Source of the DNA: Flavobacterium gyeonganense
Lineage (GTDB): Bacteria; Bacteroidota; Bacteroidia; Flavobacteriales; Flavobacteriaceae
Assembly: GCF_029625295.1 (NCBI RefSeq)
Contig: NZ_CP121112.1
Span: 3,472,001-3,536,000, forward strand
DNA: 64,000 nt
Direction of reading: 5' to 3'
Shown here: piece by piece, positions 36,095 through 46,455 of the stretch
Layout of the letters: each line of letters opens with the position of its first letter
How positions within the stretch are numbered: the first letter of the stretch is position 1
The notes under the pieces: model-generated
Told to the model about the DNA's origin: nothing
The model's input: the letters and a program-made list of their open reading frames with translations, nothing else
The model's database searches: none
Program-made: the position numbers and the translations under genes

Positions 36095-37063
36095 ATGAAA
36101 AATAAAATTACAATACTACTTTTTGGAATACTTTTTTTCAACACAACTTTACATGCACAAATTAGTACTGGTGCAGGAGGAGCGGCAAGTATATTGCCTA
36201 ATAGTTCAACTACAAATACGAATGTAGGTATTGGTGTAAATAACCCAAAGGCCAAACTTGAAATTGCAGGATTTCCTGCCATTAATACTACTTATACTTT
36301 TTTAAATAGCGATGATGTTTGGGAAAAAAGTATATTATTAAATATTGGAACACTGCGAGAAAATTCAACAACAACGAGTAGTGAGAGATTATTAACTTTT
36401 TTCGATGCACCACCTTCTAATATTTTTCCTAAGGCTCAAACATTGCTAGCAATAGTGGATCGTAATGGTAATAACAGATTAAGGCATAATGCGAGAACCA
36501 ATGGAGATAGTAATTTTCGACTATGTGATAGGGCACAAAAAATAGTTCTTGAAGTGTATGAAAATGAAGAATCGGCATTTTTAACATTAAATAAACCTGA
36601 ATCCTATTTTACTGTTGGAGGTACACAAGCATGGCCAGTACCCTATAAGCTTATGGTAAAAAATGGTAATTCAAAATTTGAAGGAGCTGTATATGTCGAC
36701 ACAAATTTAGGCATAGGTACTTCAAACTTCATAGACGGTTCAGATACCTACAAACTTTCAGTAAAAGGAAAAGTAAGGGCAGAAGAAGTAAAAGTTTACA
36801 ACACCTGGGCTGATTATGTTTTTGCAAAAAACTATGATTTGAAACCACTTACAAAAGTAGAGGAGTACATCGCTCAAAATGGTCATTTGCCTAATGTACC
36901 ATCTGCCAAAGAAATTACTGAAAAAGGCTTGGAACTTGGAGAAATGGCAAAAATTCAGCAGGAAAAAATCGAAGAACTTACACTTTATTTAATTCAGCAG
37001 AATAAAGAAATAGAAGAGCTAAAATCTCAGATGAAGCTGTTGCTAGCTGCCCCAAAAAAATAA
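36095..37063 (+). CDS. Secreted protein with C-terminal coiled coil, RHS-locus paralogue B
   Basis: Tandem paralogue of the preceding gene, similar along its whole length. It has a signal peptide (ITILLFGILFFNTTLHAQ), the TNTNVGIGVNNP block, the middle segment with GGTQAWPVPYKLMVKNGNSKFEG, and the C-terminal coiled-coil module ending IEELKSQMKLLLAAPKK. This copy is in frame throughout (322 aa) and lacks the extra LYLIQQNK unit seen in copy A. Such fibre-like proteins precede RHS or phage-tail-like loci in some Bacteroidetes, but I cannot assign a function. Confidence 0.78.
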   Translation: MKNKITILLFGILFFNTTLHAQISTGAGGAASILPNSSTTNTNVGIGVNNPKAKLEIAGFPAINTTYTFLNSDDVWEKSILLNIGTLRENSTTTSSERLLTFFDAPPSNIFPKAQTLLAIVDRNGNNRLRHNARTNGDSNFRLCDRAQKIVLEVYENEESAFLTLNKPESYFTVGGTQAWPVPYKLMVKNGNSKFEGAVYVDTNLGIGTSNFIDGSDTYKLSVKGKVRAEEVKVYNTWADYVFAKNYDLKPLTKVEEYIAQNGHLPNVPSAKEITEKGLELGEMAKIQQEKIEELTLYLIQQNKEIEELKSQMKLLLAAPKK

Positions 37064-37090
37064 GCTTATCACTTTAAAAGAATCAGTTTA

Positions 37091-37542
37091 ATGAAATATT
37101 ATACTACACTATTGGTGTTGGCGTTTTCCCTATTGTCCAATGCCCAAAACCAAACGAAGATTAAATTTAGTTACGATAACGCCGGCAATCAAATTAGCAG
37201 GATATTGTGTGTCAACTGCCCGCCAGAAACAGGCAAACAAGTAAAGGAAATAGAAGCCATTGTGGAAGAAGACCTTGAAAAAATCGAAGGAGAGGACATG
37301 ATTTCCTACTATCCCAATCCGGTAAAAGAAGAACTGTATTTAAAATGGGAGTTAACAGATGACAATTATGTCACTTCAATTCAGCTTTTCTCACTTACTG
37401 GGCAGGTTTTAAAAACGTTCCAGGGAACTAAAAATCAAATACCCAGAATATTTTGTTTCAGTCATATCCGTCAGGGGTGTATGTTATTTTAGTCAACTAC
37501 AAATCAGGTACCCCAAAATCATTTAAAATTATCAAGCAATAA
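37091..37542 (+). pseudogene. Small secreted YD-motif plus T9SS sorting-domain protein, frameshifted near its end
   Basis: Signal peptide YYTTLLVLAFSLLSNAQ is followed at once by KFSYDNAGNQISRILC, a single YD-type motif like those of RHS proteins, a CVNC pair, an acidic linker and a type A T9SS C-terminal domain (YYPNPVKEELYLKWEL, SIQLFSLTGQVLKTFQG). As written, the frame ends at 37492. One added A within 37430-37439 restores NTQNILFQSYPSGVYVILV and KSFKIIKQ, ending at 37542, a normal sorting-domain end. It lies 8 bases before the RHS gene. Export by the type IX system and surface attachment are inferred from the domain. Confidence 0.75.
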
Positions 37543-37550
37543 ACTGTAAT

Positions 37551-40500
37551 ATGAAACAATTTTACTTTTTCATTTTTCTTTTAGCTACACATTTTTCTTT
37601 TTCACAAAATTTTACACCCGACACTAAAGGCGAATTACAAATTTCTAATTCGGGAACACCAACATATAAAGTACCCATAGCGTTACCTCCGGGTATAAAA
37701 GATGTGGCACCACAAGTGGCATTAACTTATAATGGATCGAGTGTGCAAGGACTGGCAGGGATGGGTTGGAATATCGTTGGAATATCATCTATAAGCCGTG
37801 TAGCCTCAAGAATAGATCTTGATGGCTTAATTGACCCCGTTGATTTCGATAATTTAGATCGGTATGCTTTAGATGGACAACGATTAATAGAAAAAACAGG
37901 TGCCTATGGTGCAGATGGAACCTCTTATCAAACAGAAAACTATACTAATTTAAAAATTGAATCAAGCGGTCAGCTTTCCCTATTATTTGTATCGCCTCAA
38001 AGTTTTACAATCACATTTGTTGATGGATCTAAAGCATACTATGGAGGTACAACAGACTCGAGAGGATTAATGAATTGGATGATCAATCGTTGGATTGATC
38101 CTCAGGGCAATTATATAGATTATACTTATGAAATTGAAAACAATACGCAGCGTATCAAAACAATTAGCTGGGGTAATAATATAAATGTCGCGTCAGGTTA
38201 TGAAAATAAAATAGTTTTTACTTATAAAGAAAGGTTAAGAGCTGAATACTCCTATCTGAATTTTGATGACCTAAAAGTAGAAGTAAACAAAATATTAAGT
38301 GATGTAAGTGTGTCTACCGGAGGTCAATTATTTAGAAAATATACTTTAAATCACGAAACAATTTCTGGAAATTACCAACGTGTAAAAAACATTGTTGAAA
38401 GTAATGGGGCTAATGAAAATGCAAATCCTATAGTTTTTAATTATGAGACAACAGCTGATGGTTTTGCACCAATAGTAAAATACGAAGGAGTTACAGATAA
38501 TGATTTAGCAAATGTAAAATTAAGTGGAGATTTTGACGGCAATGGCGAACAGGATTTCGTGACCGATAGCAAAGTATATTTGAACCCTATTGATAACAAT
38601 AGTACCTGGACTGGTATTCCTTTTAGTCTTGGTAAAAATTATTTTACAGCAAATACCGTGTCCAATAATAAATTAAATCAATTTCAGTCAATAGTAACTT
38701 ATTATTCTGGAAGAGGTTCTGATTCTTTTTCTTTTAATATTTATGATTATGACCCTCTAACTAAAAAAATTATTTTAAAACAGACTAAAAATTTTCAAAA
38801 TAGTTATAGAGCACCTATTTATTTCAATGGTAACGTTCCTAACGGAGGCTTTGGTACAGATCCTTGTTTTTTACCAGGTTCTTACACACCTATTCCGGGT
38901 AAATTTATTGCTGAAGGCGATTTTAATGGAGATGGTGTCTCAGAAGTGCTCCTTAGTCAAGGAAGAACTTGTTCTGTTAATTTCACTCCAAATGCTAATG
39001 GTATTGGTTGTACTGAGACTATGAGTTGTCCAGGTACAACCAACTATTTTTTATTTGATTTAAATGAAAAAGCACCTACAGCACCTGGAACAAGAGGTTT
39101 TGTGAATTTGGATATGGAAATTCCATTAAGGAATTATTTAGCGCACTATAAAAGTAAAATAAATGTAATTGATTTCAATGGTGACGGTAAATCAGATCTT
39201 TTAATTACAAACGAGGATAAAACGTATAAAGTTATTGGATTTAAACAACTCGCTGTTGCTCCCTGGACACAAATAGAAATTCTAGCAGAAGGGACATTTG
39301 CATATTATAATAAGGATTATCAGATTGTTTTCGGAGACTTCAATGGTGATGGTAAGACCGATATTATGATGCCAATTTCGGATGGATCATCAGACTGGAA
39401 TTTGTCACAATCGACAGGGAGTTCTTTTATCAATACGTATTATTCTAACTTTGAATTATATGATCCATATTGGGAGGGTGCGCCAACAGCCAATAAGAGA
39501 GTAAATAGAAGTTATCGTGCAGCAGATTTAGATAAAGATGGCAAAAGTGATTTTATCATTCAGGAATATGAAACATTATGTGTGAGGATAGGAATTAGTG
39601 GGTGTGACAGAGATGGAAGAGGTCGTTTTATAGTTAGAAAAAACATAGGAAGTCTAACTGCAAAACCTGTATTTGAAACAGCTATTGAAATATCTGTTAA
39701 CTCAAATTATGGTTATGAAACTCCTATAGATTTACTAATTGGGAATTATAGAAACTATACTGCTTACAGCAATTTTGTATTCATGCAGGGCAAACAAGTA
39801 TGGAAAGGCAATTTTAATAAAGATTTATCAAAGGAAGCTACACTTATAAAGGTTACTGAAGCAGGTGGTGCTATAGTTAAAGATATATCGTATCAAAAAT
39901 TAGTACCTGGTACAGGTCTTGGCACTGCAGATGATACTTATTATTCTTCCAATTCCGAAATTTATCCTTTTGCAGAATTGATTACAGTGCCTACTATGCG
40001 GGTGGTTGATAAATTAACGGAAACGGCCAACAATCAAAGCAAAATACAACAGTTTAAATATTTTGGTTTAGTTACACATTCACAGGGGTTAGGCGTACTT
40101 GGATTTAAAAAAGTAGCACGTAGTAGCTGGTATAATGACCAAAATACGGATAAAATTTGGTCAATAGCTGTTACATCTCCACAGTTAAATGGTGCGGTAA
40201 TAAGAGAATTTACATCAAAATCCTTCTCGCTTTCGAACAAAAATATTGAGGGCACAAATTATACAAACCCAGGTGATCTAACTTTAAATACTGCTCTTAA
40301 CAATGCCATGACTGCTATAGCGGTTAACTCAATTACTCTTAAACCGGGTTTCAAAGCTACTGGCACTAACGGTGTTTTTAAAACAGTACTCACACAAAGC
40401 ATCCCACAAACAGACAATGCTACAATTGAAGACTATTTAAGTCGAAAGGATTACAATTACACAAAAGTGGATAAAGCAAATAAGGTATCTGCATTACGCA

Positions 40501-43500
40501 TTTCAAAAACTTCTACTAAAGATTTAATATCAGGAACCTTTTCTGATACTTCATTTGAGTATGATGAGTTTGAAAATATCACGAAAAGCGTCGAAAATAA
40601 TGGCGTTGCAACCACATCAGTTACAAATACCTATTCCAATAATCCAAATGCTGCGGGAATTAATTACTGCATAGGAAAACTGATTCAAAAAAATGAATCA
40701 GTAAGTGCCTACGGTGATGTTTTTACCTCTGAAGAAAAATACAACTATGACCCTGCAGTCCCTAATTTGGTAAAACAAACACAAAAGAAAGGGCATAATA
40801 CAGATTATGTCAATACAGATTATGTATATGATGGATTTGGAAATGTCACTCAGAAAACCATTTCTGCTGCGGGAGTTACAAGCCGTAAGGTCACAGATGT
40901 ATATGATGCTAACGGGCGTTTTGTAGTTAAGAAGACAGATAACGAAGGGTATGAAACTACTTTTGAATATAATAAGCTGGGCCAACAAATAAAAAGCAAA
41001 AATTATCTGAACGTAGAAACTGTTTCAGAATTTGATAACTGGGGTAAGCTAACTCGTAATACTATCACAGGGGCTTCAGCAACTGCAAAAATACAGTCTT
41101 TTGTATATGTACGTTTTACAGGTGGTTATAGTGTTACTACTACAAGTAATACACCAGGCGATTTTAGTCGCATCTTTTATGATGTTTATGGACGTGAAGT
41201 TAAAACAACTAAACTTGGATTTGCAGCAAACACTTTTGTATCTAAATCAGTCGAATACGATTTTCTGGGCAGAAAGGTAAAAGAGTCCGAACCTTATCTG
41301 GACAGTTCCCCAACTTTGGCAACCGCGAATTTTTCAAAAGTCAATACCATTACCTATGATTATTTGAGCAGGCCAACAACACAGTTGCTCTACACCAACA
41401 AGCAAATTAGTATTTCTTACGATGGGCTTTCAGCAACAACTTCAGACGGTACAAAAACAGTTACAACCACTAATGACGCCAATGGTAACAAAATAGAGCA
41501 AACGGATAATGGTGAAACATTAAAATATACTTATTATGCTAGTGGAAATCTGAAAGAAACCATTTACGGCAACCATACCATAACTATGAAATATGATGGT
41601 TGGGGCAGGCAGATATATATGCGCGATCCCTCAGTAAGCAATATTGCTTATTCCAAAACGTACAACAATTTCGGTGAAATACTTACCGAAACCACCCCAA
41701 CAGGAACGATAACTTTTGAATATTGTCCAACCGGAAAGTTAATTAAGAAAACGACTGTAGGTCAGAATACCAATCAGGAAAATAATTACAGTTATGATTC
41801 AAAAGGATTTGTAACTAGCGAAACCGGTACGATTAACAGCAAAGGTTTCACTTATGATTTTACTTATAGTCCATATTATCAGATTCTTAGTAATACAGAG
41901 ACAACGCCTGATAATCTTACACACAAAAAAACGTTTACTTATGATGGGTACGGGAGAGTGTTGACTGAAAATACGTACTCTTATCTTACTGCTGACAATA
42001 CAATAAACAATGGGAACAATACCATTGAATATGGGTATAATAGTTACAATGGCATGATAGAGCAATATAAAGATGCCGGCACGCAATCTGTATTGTGGAA
42101 ACTCAATACGGCCAATGAGAAGATGCAGGCATTGACAGTTTCATTTGGAAATGGTATGCAAATCACAAACAAGTACGATAATTTTGGCTATTTTGAAACA
42201 GCCAAACATATTGGTACAAACACAACAGCACTCAATTTGGTATATGAGTTTGATACTACCCGGGGAATCCTTAACTCACGAAAAAATAATATTACAGGAG
42301 TTCTAAGCTGGAACGAAAGTTTTATTTACGATAATAGTGACAGGCTCGTATCATGGACAGACCCTACAGGCACGGTAAACACCTCTTATGAAACAGACGG
42401 TCGTATAAAAAACAATGCTCAGGTAGGAACTTACGATTATGAGTCCGGTAATCGTTACCGAAAAAAATCGGCGACACTTAACAGTGCCGGGCTTGCTTTT
42501 TATACCAACCGTTCCCCACAAACGGTAAGTTATGATATGTTTAAAAACCCTATGAACATTACAGAAGCTAACCGTGGCAAAGTAGATTTTGAATACAACC
42601 TTGACAATTCACGAAGTAAATCAGTTGTAACCACGGAGGCAGGTACAGTAGCCAAAACGAAATATTACTCCGGGATATCTGCGGTAGAGCTTATAGAAAA
42701 ACAAAATCAAAGCCTGCAGTTTGTCACTTACATTGCAGGATCGCCCTATGATGCCTCAGTGGCACTTGAAAAGACTTATACGAAAACAGGCGGCAATTAT
42801 GCACAGGCTACCCAGGAATATTTATATTTGCATAGGGACTATCAGGGTACTATTTTGGCTATTTCAGGCAATGGAGGTGTCATCAAAGAAAGAAGACAGT
42901 TTGATGCCTGGGGACTCATCAAAAAGCAATATAAAAATGAGGTTGAAGTAAGCCCAAGCACCTTTAATAATGTTGATTTTGAATTATTAACAGACAGAGG
43001 GTATACAGGACATGAGCACTTTTTCTCTGTAGGAATCATTCACATGAATGCCCGTTTGTATGATCCTGTATTACACACGTTCCTATCAGCTGATGCACTT
43101 ATTTCAGACCCCGGTAATCCGCAAAATTACAATCGCTATGCTTATGCATTAAACAATCCGTTAATGTATGTTGATTACGATGGTAATGAGGTAATTACGA
43201 CTGCTACTTTGGTCACAGCTGCTATTATTGGAGCTGTAATTGCGGGAGTAAGCTATGTAGGTATATCACTTTACAATGGTACCGCTATAACCTGGGGTGG
43301 TTTGACCAAAAGTATTTTGGTAGGGGCTATAAGCGGTATGGTAAGTGCTGGGATTGGTAGTGTTATAGGTAGTGCAAGTACAGCAATTTGTACCGCAGCA
43401 CCCACTCTGACCCAATTACAAATAGATCTTATGCTGACTATACCCCAGGCTTTGATGCATGGTATAGCGCAGGGTATTATACAAGGGGTGAGCGGTGGTG

Positions 43501-44216
43501 ATGCTGGACAGTCATTTATAACGGCAGCCATTAGCAGTGTTGCTTCAGGAGGGTTTGGTATGGCAACGGGTTCATTTGGAGGCAGCGGTGTTGGGCAAGT
43601 ATTATTTGGTACAGTTGCTGGGGGAGTTACTAACCATTTGCAAGGAGGGAACTTTTGGGAAGGTGCAGCTATTGGACTTACAGTAGGTTTGCTGAATCAT
43701 GCAATGCATAAAATTAGTAAAAATATTCAAGAGCAAACATTGTTAGAAAAAGCAATTAGAGACGGTGGTTATGGAAAAATATTGGATGATGATCCATATT
43801 TAAATTGGAGTAATGAAGAAATAGCTGAATTTGCATCGAAAGTTTTTCCAGATTTGTATAAATCCGCAGGGTCTCCAAGTTTTGAAAAACGACTTGCACT
43901 TGATGGTAATTCAGATGGTAAAGCTTTGTTTGAACGATCAGGTGCTGAAGGTAAATACACAGTAAGATCCTTAGGTAAAATATTAATTAAAAATAGTGTT
44001 CTAAATTCTATAAGACAGTTAGGTAGTGTAGTCGGTCACGAGTTAAATCATGTTACCGATTATGTAAATGGAAGTTACGCTAATTGGATTAATACATACG
44101 GTTTAATCAAAGGTCGGGCTTATTCGGAAGTTAAGGCTTATGGTTGGGAACAAAGTATGGGGTCTCCTAACTTTAACAGTCAGAAGTACAATAATTATTT
44201 AAATCTAATTAAATAA
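37551..44216 (+). CDS. SpvB/VCBS/RHS polymorphic toxin with C-terminal HExxH module
   Basis: Very large secreted RHS protein (2221 aa). Order: signal peptide (1-18); SpvB-like N-terminal domain (PQVALTYNGSSVQGLAGMGWNI); FG-GAP/VCBS repeats with calcium-type loops (DFDGNGEQD, DFNGDGVSE, DFNGDGKSD, DFNGDGKTD, DLDKDGKSD); many YD repeats from ~980; the RHS core (HRDYQGTILAISG, MNARLYDPVLHTFLSAD, NRYAYALNNPLMYVDYDGNE, about 1760-1880); a hydrophobic glycine-rich stretch (about 1880-2050); and a variable tip. The tip carries GHELNHVTDY (H2163, E2164, H2167) with E2193 or E2200 as possible third ligand, a zinc-protease-like pattern. No T9SS domain of its own. A lipoprotein gene follows, as expected for toxin-immunity pairs. 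Confidence 0.88.
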   Translation: MKQFYFFIFLLATHFSFSQNFTPDTKGELQISNSGTPTYKVPIALPPGIKDVAPQVALTYNGSSVQGLAGMGWNIVGISSISRVASRIDLDGLIDPVDFDNLDRYALDGQRLIEKTGAYGADGTSYQTENYTNLKIESSGQLSLLFVSPQSFTITFVDGSKAYYGGTTDSRGLMNWMINRWIDPQGNYIDYTYEIENNTQRIKTISWGNNINVASGYENKIVFTYKERLRAEYSYLNFDDLKVEVNKILSDVSVSTGGQLFRKYTLNHETISGNYQRVKNIVESNGANENANPIVFNYETTADGFAPIVKYEGVTDNDLANVKLSGDFDGNGEQDFVTDSKVYLNPIDNNSTWTGIPFSLGKNYFTANTVSNNKLNQFQSIVTYYSGRGSDSFSFNIYDYDPLTKKIILKQTKNFQNSYRAPIYFNGNVPNGGFGTDPCFLPGSYTPIPGKFIAEGDFNGDGVSEVLLSQGRTCSVNFTPNANGIGCTETMSCPGTTNYFLFDLNEKAPTAPGTRGFVNLDMEIPLRNYLAHYKSKINVIDFNGDGKSDLLITNEDKTYKVIGFKQLAVAPWTQIEILAEGTFAYYNKDYQIVFGDFNGDGKTDIMMPISDGSSDWNLSQSTGSSFINTYYSNFELYDPYWEGAPTANKRVNRSYRAADLDKDGKSDFIIQEYETLCVRIGISGCDRDGRGRFIVRKNIGSLTAKPVFETAIEISVNSNYGYETPIDLLIGNYRNYTAYSNFVFMQGKQVWKGNFNKDLSKEATLIKVTEAGGAIVKDISYQKLVPGTGLGTADDTYYSSNSEIYPFAELITVPTMRVVDKLTETANNQSKIQQFKYFGLVTHSQGLGVLGFKKVARSSWYNDQNTDKIWSIAVTSPQLNGAVIREFTSKSFSLSNKNIEGTNYTNPGDLTLNTALNNAMTAIAVNSITLKPGFKATGTNGVFKTVLTQSIPQTDNATIEDYLSRKDYNYTKVDKANKVSALRISKTSTKDLISGTFSDTSFEYDEFENITKSVENNGVATTSVTNTYSNNPNAAGINYCIGKLIQKNESVSAYGDVFTSEEKYNYDPAVPNLVKQTQKKGHNTDYVNTDYVYDGFGNVTQKTISAAGVTSRKVTDVYDANGRFVVKKTDNEGYETTFEYNKLGQQIKSKNYLNVETVSEFDNWGKLTRNTITGASATAKIQSFVYVRFTGGYSVTTTSNTPGDFSRIFYDVYGREVKTTKLGFAANTFVSKSVEYDFLGRKVKESEPYLDSSPTLATANFSKVNTITYDYLSRPTTQLLYTNKQISISYDGLSATTSDGTKTVTTTNDANGNKIEQTDNGETLKYTYYASGNLKETIYGNHTITMKYDGWGRQIYMRDPSVSNIAYSKTYNNFGEILTETTPTGTITFEYCPTGKLIKKTTVGQNTNQENNYSYDSKGFVTSETGTINSKGFTYDFTYSPYYQILSNTETTPDNLTHKKTFTYDGYGRVLTENTYSYLTADNTINNGNNTIEYGYNSYNGMIEQYKDAGTQSVLWKLNTANEKMQALTVSFGNGMQITNKYDNFGYFETAKHIGTNTTALNLVYEFDTTRGILNSRKNNITGVLSWNESFIYDNSDRLVSWTDPTGTVNTSYETDGRIKNNAQVGTYDYESGNRYRKKSATLNSAGLAFYTNRSPQTVSYDMFKNPMNITEANRGKVDFEYNLDNSRSKSVVTTEAGTVAKTKYYSGISAVELIEKQNQSLQFVTYIAGSPYDASVALEKTYTKTGGNYAQATQEYLYLHRDYQGTILAISGNGGVIKERRQFDAWGLIKKQYKNEVEVSPSTFNNVDFELLTDRGYTGHEHFFSVGIIHMNARLYDPVLHTFLSADALISDPGNPQNYNRYAYALNNPLMYVDYDGNEVITTATLVTAAIIGAVIAGVSYVGISLYNGTAITWGGLTKSILVGAISGMVSAGIGSVIGSASTAICTAAPTLTQLQIDLMLTIPQALMHGIAQGIIQGVSGGDAGQSFITAAISSVASGGFGMATGSFGGSGVGQVLFGTVAGGVTNHLQGGNFWEGAAIGLTVGLLNHAMHKISKNIQEQTLLEKAIRDGGYGKILDDDPYLNWSNEEIAEFASKVFPDLYKSAGSPSFEKRLALDGNSDGKALFERSGAEGKYTVRSLGKILIKNSVLNSIRQLGSVVGHELNHVTDYVNGSYANWINTYGLIKGRAYSEVKAYGWEQSMGSPNFNSQKYNNYLNLIK

Positions 44217-44224
44217 AGATAATT

Positions 44225-44866
44225 ATGAAAACTATAATACTAACTTCTTTTTTGTTTTTACTTTTACATTCTTGTGCTTCAAAAAAAGAAATGAGTAGAG
44301 ACATTGAATTTATAATAACAGATAAGTCTATAGTTGACAATTCTTTTATCAATTTGAAAATAAGTAATAAAACTACATTAAATTATTACTTGCCGATAAT
44401 CAATTCACCTGAAAGTGAAAAATGGAAATATGAACTTTCCAGTGATCAGAATAGATTTTTTTTCATTTATAAAGTTGGATATAATTTTAATAATGAGAAA
44501 AGACATTGGATTTCAGAAAATTGTATTGCCGAAAGAGATGTCGAATTAGAGGAAAGTTACGAGCTTTGGAATAAAAAGAAAGAAAGTATAGGAGTAAAAG
44601 ATTTAATTTTATTAAAATCTGGAGAAAGTATAAAAATTAAATTGCCAATGAATTTACATATAGAAATTTCAAAATATTGTAATTGGGAATTGAAAAGTTA
44701 TAAAACTGAAAAGTTAAGTATTGGAATTAATTACCCAAATAAAGAAAAAGAATCAGCTGTTAAATTTTTAAATTCAAAAACACTTGATAGTTTGAAACAA
44801 ATGGGATATAAGCTTTATGATAAAGAGATAAATTCTAATAAAGTTCCTTTGGTACTGGAAAATTAG
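44225..44866 (+). CDS. Lipoprotein in immunity position 1
   Basis: Lipoprotein signal with lipobox LLHSCAS. The mature 195 residues have a beta-rich, Ig- or DUF4352-like look (FINLKISNKTTLNYYLPI, LKSGESIKIKLPMNLHIEI), but no named family is certain. It starts 8 bases after the RHS stop codon and is AT-richer than the RHS core, like the toxin tip. Placement directly after a variable RHS tip, and a periplasm-facing location, suggest immunity against the HELNH module. This is inference from position. Confidence 0.6.
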   Translation: MKTIILTSFLFLLLHSCASKKEMSRDIEFIITDKSIVDNSFINLKISNKTTLNYYLPIINSPESEKWKYELSSDQNRFFFIYKVGYNFNNEKRHWISENCIAERDVELEESYELWNKKKESIGVKDLILLKSGESIKIKLPMNLHIEISKYCNWELKSYKTEKLSIGINYPNKEKESAVKFLNSKTLDSLKQMGYKLYDKEINSNKVPLVLEN

Positions 44867-44936
44867 CAAGTTTATGATGCACGTTTGGTTGTTAGCAGAC
44901 TTTCTGTCGTTGCATTAACCCTACACAAACTAAGAT

Positions 44937-45731
44937 TAGCCTTATGCTCATGATACCACAGGTATTGATCTAGGGTATTATTCAAGAAGTAAATGGAGGT
45001 ATGCAGGACAGTCATTCATAACAGCAGCTATTAGCAGTATTGCTTCTGGAGGGTTTGGTATGGCGACAGGTTCATTTGGTAAGAGTATATCGGGGCAAGC
45101 CTTGTTTGGGATTGTAGCGGGAGGAGTAACCAGCAGTTTGCAAGGCGGTAACTTTTGGGAAGGTGCGGCTATTGGACTTACAGTTAGTTTATTAAATCAT
45201 GCAGGTGAAAAAATTAAGCCAGGCAATACAGCTAAAAAGTGAAATAGAAAAAAATGGCCTGGACTATATAAAACATTAAGAAAATTAAAATCTTATGTAA
45301 TAGATCATCTATCTGTTTTGGAATCTTTGGCATTGTATAGTGGTTATTCTAATGAAAAAATATTAAAATTGTTATCATTAAGAAAGCTTTTGAGTGTAGT
45401 AAAAGTTGGTGGTACAGAGGAATATGGTCAGTTTTTTTCTAAAATCGATCCTAAAAATGTGCATATTAATCAAGATATAGTATCCGGTATAGATACAGCT
45501 GGGTATAGATCAAGAGCATTAAAAATAGTAGAAAACGTTAATGGAACATCTTTTTTCGCAGGCATGACCGTTTTACATGAATTAGTTCATTATATGAGAC
45601 ATTGGAATGGTTTACCTAGTTTGGTTAATAGAATGGAAGCTGGAAGAGAGTTTGAAGGGAGAGTTTTTGGGCAAGTTTTAAGTATTAAAGATTCATCAAA
45701 AATATCAGTAATATATGATTGGAAATTTTAA
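44937..45731 (+). pseudogene. Displaced (orphan) RHS C-terminus with a second HExxH module
   Basis: From about 44937 the sequence repeats the hydrophobic pre-toxin part of the main RHS gene; 45001-45215 aligns with 43501-43715 at a constant offset of 1500 bases (SFITAAISS, GGFGMATGSFG, LQGGNFWEGAAIGLTV, LLNHA). After that it diverges into a different tip. The frame has one stop (TGA 45240-45242) and then continues in the same frame through ESLALYSGYSNEK to HELVHYMRHW (His codon at 45576) and EAGREFEGRVFG. The 5' end is decayed by indels. Such orphan tips can recombine into the main gene. Alone, only pieces from 45060 or 45318 could be translated. Confidence 0.75.
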
Positions 45732-46246
45732 AATATTATGGATAATAGGTTTCTTGTTATTCTGTAGTTGTAAAAAGCAAAACGGAATGGTAGAAAATGG
45801 AAAAGAATTAATAGTTCAAAATATAAATGTTTTATTAGATTCAATAGAGTCTTTTGATAGCAAAATATCAAGTTCTTCAGTTTCGTTAGATGATTTTAAA
45901 ATTATATAAACCTGCTAAAAAAAAGCAAATTAAAATTGGCTTATTAGACTCAATTACTACTGAAAGTTTAATAAGTAAAGAAGAAAATAAATTTGTAAAT
46001 TTTAAAATTAGTAAAAATGAAATACTTAATTTCAGATCAAAATATATTATTGAAATTTTCAAAGTTAATAACTTAGATAGTAGTATTTTATTTGTAAAAT
46101 TTTCAAATTTCAGGATTGATAATGACTTGGCAAGTATAGAAGTCAAAAAAATATTAGGTATAAGTATGTCACATAGTAAATATTATTTTAAAAAAAAGAA
46201 CGGTAGATGGTTTTTTATTAAAAAAGAATTGCTGAGTATAGGATGA
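45715..46246 (+). pseudogene. Lipoprotein in immunity position 2, frameshifted
   Basis: ATG 45715 overlaps the end of the orphan tip by 17 bases and begins a lipoprotein signal (ILWIIGFLLFCSCKK). The frame stops at 45909 after LDDFKII, while an overlapping frame carries on with LYKPAKKKQIKIGLL to NGRWFFIKKELLSIG at 46246. Removing one A from the run at 45898-45901 joins them as a single ~175-residue lipoprotein. Not similar to immunity candidate 1 by eye. Role as immunity to the HELVH module is inferred from position only. Confidence 0.6.
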
Positions 46247-46320
46247 TTCATCCAAGCCCCCGCTCCGCAGAGTCTCATGACTTTGCGGATTTTTAAAAGT
46301 TCTTGAAAACCGTAAAATAG

Positions 46321-46455
46321 GATAAAAGTATCCCGACTTTTTCCGTGAATGTCTTGATAATTGTATTTGTTTCAAGGTTTATCGGTGGGCATCCAACTGC
46401 CAAAAAGCGTTATAGCGGCATATATGAACGGGTACTTAAAGTATATAAAAAGTAA
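46321..46455 (+). other. Short open tail, possible remnant of another toxin tip
   Basis: A 44-codon open stretch without a start codon ends at TAA 46453-46455 and reads GGHPTAKKRYSGIYERVLKVYKK (in two parts: GGHPTAKKRYSG, IYERVLKVYKK), which looks protein-like rather than random. It directly precedes the terminator that closes the RHS locus. It may be the leftover end of a third tip, but I cannot name the family. Confidence 0.3.

Noticed and set aside
42721..42951. 76-codon frame within the RHS gene
   Set aside because: Lies wholly inside the RHS core in another frame, with no independent support.
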